A DNA stretch of 9,544 nucleotides, taken from contig JAKASN010000035.1 of the NCBI GenBank assembly GCA_021819025.1, positions 1 through 9,544 of the forward strand, given 5' to 3'. The stretch comes from Actinomycetes bacterium (GTDB lineage Bacteria; Actinomycetota; Acidimicrobiia; Acidimicrobiales; Acidimicrobiaceae). Positions 5,174 through 9,544 of the stretch are shown in pieces. A program made the position numbers and the translations under genes. Each line of letters starts with the position of its first letter. Within the stretch, counting starts at the first letter, position 1. The notes under the pieces were generated by a model, which worked only from the letters and a program-made list of their open reading frames with translations, searched no databases and had not been told where the DNA came from.

Positions 5174-6476
5174 TGCTTACGACGCCCTGAAGCGGACCGC
5201 TCAACTTTTGCGCGTTGACGTGTTCCATTCGGATCCGACACGGGATCGCGAAATCGTGGCCGGGCTACAGGACACCAAGGTGAGGATCGTGGCTGACCGC
5301 CGCACGGCAATTTCGCGCGGCGGTCAGACGGCAATCGTGACACTCTTCTGCCAGCTGGAAATGATGGGTATCGAAGTGCAACTGGACGTTCCCGACCTGG
5401 ATCTCGTCGCTCCGCAGCCTCCACTTCGGGCACAACGTCTGGCGGAGGGTCTCCTTGACTACGCTGAGGATCTCATACCCGGCGGATCCTCGGTCGGAAG
5501 CCAACGCCCGGACCTTATCTTCGTCATGGGCAACGCCAAGGCCGCTGGGGCGCACGTACGGCTGAGCTGGACCGACGATACTGCCCTTGTCGTGCCTGCC
5601 TCACAAAGTGTCCCATCGCCGAGCGGGAACAAGCTACCCTTCGGGGCTATCGCAGCGGCAGTCGCCGGGGCCGCAGAGGGTATCCGTGCAGCAATTCCCG
5701 TAATCGCCGAGCATTTAGACGTCGCGCCGTGCGGCGACCAGGGCTGGCGTAATCCGGGCACGCGGTCGGTCAAGATCAGCCTCGCCCATCTCTTCAAAGG
5801 GCTGGATCCGAAACTGGGCGACGTCGATGCGATCAGCGGGGGCGCCATCATGAATGCCTGCCTGTATAGCCTTCTCCGCATACCCGACCTAGCGGGCAGA
5901 TTGCGGGTGATCGAGCCCGAACGCTTAGATATGAGCAACCTGAACCGTTATGCATTGACCCGACGGTCCAACGTGGGGGACCGCAAGATCGACGCCCTCA
6001 GCGGGTATTCAACGAACCGGTTCGAGATCGTCGGCGAGGACCGCAGGCTCGACCGGGAGACAGTTGCCGAACTGGAGCCCTTCGCGGCAAAGGTTCTCGT
6101 TGGGGTGGACGATATCCCATCCCGTTGGATAGCTCAGGAGCATTGCTATGACAAGCGGTTGATAGTCGGATCCACCTCCCACAATTTCGTGCTCGTGAGC
6201 GAGCACGAAATTGGGACAGCGTGCGCGGGGTGTGTCCACACGAAAGATGACGATACTGCCGGGCCTATCCCCACCATCGCCTTCGTTTCCCTGTTGGCCG
6301 GGATGCTGCAAGCTGCCCGTTTGCTCGCCACACCGAGCCCGCGAGGCCTCGGCATCGATGCATGGCCACTCGGCCTAGACGGGCGTCGGGGAATCCGCGC
6401 GTACACTCCGACCCCCGCACGCCCATGCCCCGTTGGATGCGGAGCATCTCGGCGCGCCGACAGGCTAACGGGCTAA
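5160..6476 (+). CDS. E1/ThiF-like adenylyltransferase with an extra N-terminal domain
   Basis: This is a 438-residue protein. The C-terminal half (~220-430) is a ThiF/E1 domain. It has a nucleotide loop SGGAIMN at 226-232, an acidic strand RVIEPERLD, SNLNRY at 259-264 with the E1 Arg, GDRKIDAL with the conserved Lys, and VLVGVDDIPSRW with the Asp. A probable zinc site is Cys355, Cys358, Cys423 and Cys427 (CAGC...CPVGC). The loop departs from the usual GxGxxGN, with Ser for the first Gly and Met for the last. The N-terminal ~200 residues have no clear motif; GGQTAIVTL followed by a beta-alpha pattern suggests a second, degenerate Rossmann fold. No E2-like Cys context is visible. I start at TTG 5160 because GGAGG (5149-5153) lies 6 bases upstream; the frame is open further back inside the JAB gene. 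It should activate the Ubl C-terminus. Two perfect inverted repeats lie inside the gene. Confidence 0.9.
   Translation: MNSSDAYDALKRTAQLLRVDVFHSDPTRDREIVAGLQDTKVRIVADRRTAISRGGQTAIVTLFCQLEMMGIEVQLDVPDLDLVAPQPPLRAQRLAEGLLDYAEDLIPGGSSVGSQRPDLIFVMGNAKAAGAHVRLSWTDDTALVVPASQSVPSPSGNKLPFGAIAAAVAGAAEGIRAAIPVIAEHLDVAPCGDQGWRNPGTRSVKISLAHLFKGLDPKLGDVDAISGGAIMNACLYSLLRIPDLAGRLRVIEPERLDMSNLNRYALTRRSNVGDRKIDALSGYSTNRFEIVGEDRRLDRETVAELEPFAAKVLVGVDDIPSRWIAQEHCYDKRLIVGSTSHNFVLVSEHEIGTACAGCVHTKDDDTAGPIPTIAFVSLLAGMLQAARLLATPSPRGLGIDAWPLGLDGRRGIRAYTPTPARPCPVGCGASRRADRLTG
5293..5327. repeat. Perfect 11-base inverted repeat inside the E1-like gene
   Basis: CTGACCGCCGC (5293-5303) and GCGGCGGTCAG (5317-5327) pair perfectly around a 13-base loop. 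The octamer ACGGCAAT follows each arm (5304 and 5328) as a direct repeat. It encodes part of the N-terminal domain (about residues 45-56) and keeps the frame. In mRNA it would form a strong hairpin about 130 bases after the start codon. Confidence 0.7.
6182..6213. repeat. Perfect 14-base inverted repeat inside the E1-like gene
   Basis: CAATTTCGTGCTCG (6182-6195) and CGAGCACGAAATTG (6200-6213) pair perfectly around the loop TGAG. It encodes about residues 341-352, immediately before the CAGC zinc motif, and preserves the reading frame. A 14-base perfect hairpin is not expected by chance in coding DNA. An RNA element or a template-switch tract are possible causes. Confidence 0.75.
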
Positions 6477-7029
6477 CGGCGCCTGCAGGAATCCGCGAAC
6501 CAGGCTGGAAGACCATCAGAAACGGGTGCCGCCTGAGAGTGCTTCGCATGCACAAGGTGCGTAGCGTCGCCGACACCCGGGCATATACGGTCCCGGTCGA
6601 GGTAGAAATCGATGCATTGTTCGTCGCGGCGTGGAAAAGCAAAAGATCTGGCGTCGCTGGGTGCCTCCAGAGTGGTTCGGCATAGCCGACGGCGCGTAGG
6701 CGACGGAGTCCCGCCAAGACCGTGAGGCACGCAGCGGTATTTCCTGGCCGGAAGTTCGTAACCGTCGTTACCCATTGTGAACATAGGCGATATGCGACCT
6801 GTCGCACGCATAGGCGTTGCTCTGTATCGTTTAGGCGACAAACGCCGAGACGTCTGTGAACTGGCCAGAGCCCGGATGGGCCAAACGGTAGTACTTGAAG
6901 GTCAGAAACCCTATCGGATACAGTAGTGTCGGGCAACACCCTTGGCGGAGCTGGCTTCCCTCTACAGTTCCGGCATGGGTCGCATCCGTAGGGGCGGGAA
7001 GGCCTTGGGCATCGAATTTCGGACAGCGC
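6477..7029. other. Convergent intergenic stretch with coding scraps only
   Basis: 553 bases separate the ends of the E1-like gene and the DUF4238-like gene. Protein-like pieces are present but interrupted. One frame (start at ATG 6424, overlapping the E1 end, stop near 6685) contains SVADTRAYTVPVEVEIDALF, another contains EKQKIWRRWVPPEWFGIADGA ending at about 6699, and a third is listed at 6777-6926. This suggests a decayed gene. The hexamer TAGGCG recurs at 6697, 6784, 6811 and 6832. No terminator with a T run was seen. Confidence 0.35.
6777..6926 (+). CDS. Possible 49-residue protein or gene fragment
   Basis: GTG 6777 (or ATG 6792) opens to TAG 6924-6926. The product contains RPVARIGVALYRLGDKRRDV, ELARARMGQTVVLEG and a final YRIQ, a plausible residue mix but of no family I recognise. 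No Shine-Dalgarno precedes either start. It may be the 3' end of a decayed gene whose other parts lie in different frames upstream. Confidence 0.2.
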   Translation: MNIGDMRPVARIGVALYRLGDKRRDVCELARARMGQTVVLEGQKPYRIQ

Positions 7030-8172
7030 CTAACGCGCCTCTCGTTCAGGTCGTCCAGCATCGCCGCGCCAGCTGGCGATCCTCTCCTCGAAGCCTGCGT
7101 CCGGACGGTAGTAGACGAAGCGCCTCGCATTGACCACCTGGTGCTGATTGAAGCGCTCCACCTGCTCGGCATCGGCGATTGCGATGCGGCTTTTGCCGCG
7201 ATCCACCAGGTGTAGGCGCAGCATCAGGTCCTTGCCGATGGGGAAGATGAGCGAGTCGCAGTTCCGGAGACCTATGGCGGTGACGGGCGCAGCAGCTCCG
7301 TCGAGTTGGCGGTAACCCAGCACGGGCACGTCCCCGATCAGGAACTCGCTTTCCGCCTTGGGGCGGACGAACTCGATCGGAGCCAGCGCAAGTCGCTCAC
7401 TCCATTTCCAGAAGTCCCGTTCCACCGAGAGCCGAAAAAGGGCCCCCTTCTCTTGCAGGCCGTCGAGGCGACCACCCCGTCGAGCGGCGCCAGCGAGGGG
7501 AAGGCCGTGAGAACCCAGAAGGACGCTCGGGCGGGTCGCAGCCTCGGCATCGGCGACCACCTTTTCCCACGCCAACTTATGACTCTCGAAGTGGGCCGGG
7601 TTTCGCACGAGGTGCAGAAAGACGGCCTTTCGAAGGGTTTCCATGGTTTCTGAGTCACCGATCGCCTCACCGGTTCCGGCGACCGCGCAGGCGCGGTGCA
7701 TACCATTTTCCACAGTCTGCCAAAGCTCTTCAATTCGATGGCTGTCGACCTTGATGAAGTTCTCGATGTAGGCGATCCCGCCCGGGCCCTTCTTTTTCCC
7801 CCGACGTCCGAGTCCAACGTCAAACGGCTGGACGTCGCCGCGCCTGCGCGCTGAGCCGCCCGAGGGCAGGGAGGCGAAGTTGGCAAGGACCTTCTTGCTG
7901 ATTATATGTTGGCGATGCACCGGGTTGGCGCCACGTCCGAGGGCGGCACGGGCGTCGTTCACCCAGCGGAGGAGTTCCGCCGTGCCCGGAGAGGCCGTTC
8001 CCAGTGCCAGGTGGATGGAGAGGATTTCAACCTTCAGGTCGATGTTGGGTTCCACTCCGACCATTGTGATGAGCGCCTCTACCCTGAGCAGTCCGCTCCC
8101 AGGCATCGCCAACGAGGCGGCAATCGCCTCGGCGACAGGCCGCACGCTGGATCGCAGCTCGCCAAAGTTCAA
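7030..8172 (-). CDS. DUF4238-like protein with an unassigned N-terminal domain
   Basis: This is a 380-residue soluble protein. From residue ~85 it resembles DUF4238: HRQHIISKKVLANFAS with its His-rich opening, a middle YIENFIKVDSHRIEELWQTVE with the family's paired-Glu helix, LRKAVFLHLVRNPAHFES, then IGDVPVL, DSLIFPIGKDLMLRL and a closing VERFNQHQVVNARRFVYY. DUF4238 proteins are of unknown biochemical role and are often found in accessory and defence regions. The first ~80 residues are helical and unassigned. I prefer TTG 8172 to TTG 8190 because AGGAGG lies 6 bases before 8172. The gene follows the superinfection-immunity-like gene on the same strand, 33 bases past that gene's original stop, so the two probably form an operon. 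The family call is by memory of pattern and needs a profile search. Confidence 0.6.
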   Translation of the reverse strand: MNFGELRSSVRPVAEAIAASLAMPGSGLLRVEALITMVGVEPNIDLKVEILSIHLALGTASPGTAELLRWVNDARAALGRGANPVHRQHIISKKVLANFASLPSGGSARRRGDVQPFDVGLGRRGKKKGPGGIAYIENFIKVDSHRIEELWQTVENGMHRACAVAGTGEAIGDSETMETLRKAVFLHLVRNPAHFESHKLAWEKVVADAEAATRPSVLLGSHGLPLAGAARRGGRLDGLQEKGALFRLSVERDFWKWSERLALAPIEFVRPKAESEFLIGDVPVLGYRQLDGAAAPVTAIGLRNCDSLIFPIGKDLMLRLHLVDRGKSRIAIADAEQVERFNQHQVVNARRFVYYRPDAGFEERIASWRGDAGRPEREAR

Positions 8173-8205
8173 GTTGCACCTCCTAGCCAAGACAGGGTGC
8201 GCCCG

Positions 8206-8650
8206 TCAACCTGCGGTCTGGTCTGTCCAGGAGGTGCCGTTCCACCAGCGCGTGCTCGTGCCCCAGGGATCCTTGTACCAGCCGGTAGCGGAGGAGGGCG
8301 GCTGCAGCTCGGACGGCCCACGGCCAGGAGAGGCCCATGGCGCTTCTCGCCATGGGCCTCTCCTGCGAGCGGGGCGATCCCGCTTCGGGACCCGCATTTT
8401 GCCAGTACTGCTGGTAGGCCTGGGGAGGATTGGTCCGTAGGGCCATGGCCAGCGCGACCACCCATCCGATCAGGGTCCGCCCGAGCAAGAGATTTATCGC
8501 AGCAATGCTGCCGATGTTCACAACCTTGCGCGACGCGCCGATGATCGTGGGCAGCATGTAGAAGCCAAGAAGCAAGATGCCCACGAAGCCGCCCCAATCT
8601 CGAGTCCTCCTAAGAGCGCCTCGATAATCATTGCCGTTCGCCTCGCTCAT
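8206..8650 (-). pseudogene. Superinfection-immunity-like membrane protein with C-terminal DUF2510, split by an inverted duplication
   Basis: The N-terminal part matches the superinfection immunity (Imm) family, small inner-membrane proteins named after the phage T4 protein that blocks DNA entry. It starts MSEANGNDY, has a first hydrophobic span FVGILLLGFYMLPTIIGA, and a second span with INLLLGRTLIGWVVALAMAL. The C-terminal part is a DUF2510 motif (GWYKDPWG, RWWNGTSWTDQTAG) in another frame, ending TGA 8208-8206. Between them lies a perfect palindrome. Removing its 5-base loop plus one 17-base arm (22 bases) restores one frame of 140 residues. As written, translation runs on to TAG 8185-8183 without DUF2510. 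ATG 8650 is chosen at the family-like start; it has no Shine-Dalgarno, and GTG or ATG codons upstream are open. The next gene's ribosome site lies just past the end. It may still make an Imm-only protein. Confidence 0.75.
8325..8365. repeat. Perfect 18-base palindrome with 5-base loop, probable inverted duplication
   Basis: Bases 8325-8342 and 8348-8365 are exact reverse complements around the loop CTTCT; each arm contains GGCCCATGG or its complement. The hairpin falls exactly where the reading frame of the superinfection-immunity-like gene breaks. Loop plus a 17-base arm is 22 bases, which is 1 modulo 3, and explains the frameshift. It looks like a template-switch insertion or an assembly fold-back, not a terminator, since it lies within coding sequence and has no T run. 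Confidence 0.85.
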
Positions 8651-8980
8651 TGGCCAATGCACAGAGGGAGTTTGAGCGAGGCAGATGGCCATCGCCTTGT
8701 TTACCGTCACGCTAAGTCAGTTTACGTACACTCGGGCCCGGCCGGGACACGTCGGGCTGCCCCGCCCATCGCCTCACCTGGAGTCAGGCGGGCGCCCGCA
8801 GAGGGATGTCGCGGAAGATGGCTGCGGCTAGGAGCGTGAGTCCGAATCGCTTTCAGGATTCCGACCCCCTTTGCCGATTTCGTCCCGACTTTCACAATAT
8901 CAGCAGCGAATAAAACCCCAAAAGAACCAAATAACCCCCGGAACGGAGATATTGAAGCTCTCTTGGGGCTATTGCTCCCT
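8651..8980. other. Intergenic stretch between the Imm-like gene and the IS transposase
   Basis: No gene is supported here. It should contain the promoter of the minus-strand 8650-7030 block, but no convincing -35/-10 pair was found; CGTAAAC and GGTAAAC copies near 8700-8725 are noted. A perfect 12-base palindrome GCGGGCGCCCGC lies near 8785. An imperfect 9-base inverted repeat spans 8840-8865 (GTCCGAATC with GATTCCGAC, one mismatch). The end of the insertion sequence should fall within about 8870-8905. Confidence 0.4.
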
Positions 8981-9544
8981 TTATGCCAGGGCTATCACCT
9001 CTTTTGGATATGAGTTGGCAAGCTTGCGAAGATTGTGACATATCGCATGGAGAGTCCATTCGCCACTTGCCCCTTCGAGTCCCCGTAAGCGGAGATGACC
9101 GGCATGCTGTTTGACTTTTACCTGACCGAATACCGGCTCCACGATAGCTTTTCGCCGGGCATAATCTTGTCTGCCGACCTTGGTCCTCAGACGTCTTGCC
9201 ATGCGCTCTTTGTCGGCGGCATCTTTGGGGATGCGACCTCTGGGGCATCGGGCACCCGCTCGGAGTGCTTGAGGCGTCCGGTTGCGATGAGCGCGTTGAT
9301 ATTAGCTTCGGCGATCTCTTGGAGGTTCTCCGCTGAGCAGTAGCCGGCATCGGCAAGTACCACTGCGGGAACTGTGTGGATACCGATTGCTTCCAGGTTC
9401 TCTTTGGTGGTAGCGATCATGGGGATGAGTTGGTGAAAATCTGCGGCACCTTGGGTGATTTCGGCGACCAGGATCACTTGCGATCCCTCATCCACCACAG
9501 CCTGGGCATTGACGGCATAGTGATATCCCTCGTTGGTCTTCATC
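8885..9544 (-). mobile_element. IS1182-like insertion sequence, right part only, cut by the window edge
   Basis: The transposase in the last 560 bases belongs to an IS1182/IS5-superfamily-type element, and the rest of the element lies beyond the window. The segment GACTTTCACAATATCAG, near 8887-8903, resembles the GACTTTTTCAACA-type terminal repeats of that group and is AT-richer than the DNA to its left. I place the element end there tentatively. The partner repeat and target duplication are not visible. Confidence 0.5.
8981..9544 (-). pseudogene. IS1182-family DDE transposase, 5' truncated and frameshifted
   Basis: The upstream part (9544 to about 9245) reads MKTNEGYHYAVNAQAVVDEG, VAEITQGAADFHQLIPMI and VVLADAGYCSAENL, the DDE-type catalytic core with the second Asp in LADAGY. 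The downstream part (about 9245 to TAA 8981) reads GRIPKDAADKERMARRLRTK, YARRKAIVEPVFGQVK with the final catalytic Glu, and LRGLEGASGEWTLHAICHNL. They are in different frames. Adding one C to the CCCC run at 9242-9245 (GGGG on the plus strand) gives DAPRGRIPKD and a continuous read. The ORF runs off the window edge, so the N-terminal domain and first Asp are not seen. This family normally uses a single ORF, so the shift is either inactivation or a sequence error. Confidence 0.85.

Noticed and set aside
5160..5760. An E2-like domain fused to the E1 N-terminus, as in Cap2
   Set aside because: No E2-type HPN or catalytic-Cys context is visible; the few Cys (for example residue 64) sit in a Rossmann-like beta-alpha pattern. 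A structure search could still overturn this.
6697..6837. TAGGCG copies as replication iterons
   Set aside because: Only a hexamer is shared, spacing is irregular (87, 27 and 21 bases), and no replication initiator is nearby.
6265..6939. 224-residue minus-strand ORF past the E1-like gene
   Set aside because: It overlaps the E1 zinc-motif coding region antisense, has shadow-like Arg/Pro/Ser composition, and no ribosome site or family match.
7306..7653. Plus-strand ORFs over 7030-8190
   Set aside because: They are shadows of the DUF4238-like gene, which is continuous on the minus strand and has an AGGAGG start.
8325..8365. Strong hairpin as an intrinsic terminator
   Set aside because: It lies between two domains of one gene, lacks a T run on either strand, and its length matches the frameshift, so a duplication explains it better.
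1..9544. tRNA gene or attachment-site core marking an island boundary
   Set aside because: No T-loop plus acceptor pattern and no long direct repeat was found by eye; a dedicated tRNA and repeat search was not possible.

Overview
The window looks like an accessory (defence or mobile-element) region of a GC-rich actinomycete. Four things point that way: a C-terminal DUF2510-type motif, which is largely actinobacterial; a Phd-like/VbhA-like antitoxin with an apparently leaderless start; frequent GTG and TTG starts; and short, tightly overlapping genes among prophage and insertion-sequence debris. No housekeeping gene, tRNA, rRNA or CRISPR array was seen. The host assignment is inference from these traits.

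Layout. (1) 1-1220: phage remnant, with a tail-tube-like gene followed by decayed coding fragments. (2) 1221-2170, minus strand: a Fic-type toxin-antitoxin pair. The antitoxin is intact. The toxin has lost one base in a G run and has Leu in place of a Gly of the Fic motif. (3) 2211-3261, plus strand: a small acidic protein, an overlapping excisionase-like HTH protein, and a stretch of uncertain coding. (4) 3262-4281, minus strand: an XRE helix-turn-helix protein fused to an ImmA/IrrE zinc peptidase. It is divergent from (5) 4467-6476, plus strand: a three-gene operon encoding a ubiquitin-like protein ending in Gly-Gly-Ser, a JAB/JAMM peptidase and an E1/ThiF-like enzyme, with no separate E2. 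The genes overlap by 1 and 14 bases. (6) 6477-7029: a convergent gap holding only coding scraps. (7) 7030-8650, minus strand: a DUF4238-like protein preceded by a superinfection-immunity-like membrane protein, which is broken by an inverted duplication. (8) 8981-9544, minus strand: an IS1182-like transposase, frameshifted and cut by the window edge.

How the parts may work together. The centrepiece is the divergent locus 3262-6476. The JAB peptidase could trim the Ubl tail to expose Gly-Gly and/or remove the Ubl from targets, and the E1-like protein could adenylate that end. The HTH-peptidase fusion sits where a switchable repressor would be expected. The nearest known parallels are the Bil and type II CBASS antiviral operons, and the CapH/CapP regulator pair. 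This window has no recognisable E2, and its E1 nucleotide-binding loop is atypical.

Caution. The fic and transposase frameshifts can each be repaired by adding one base to a homopolymer run. Some apparent pseudogenes could therefore be assembly errors.
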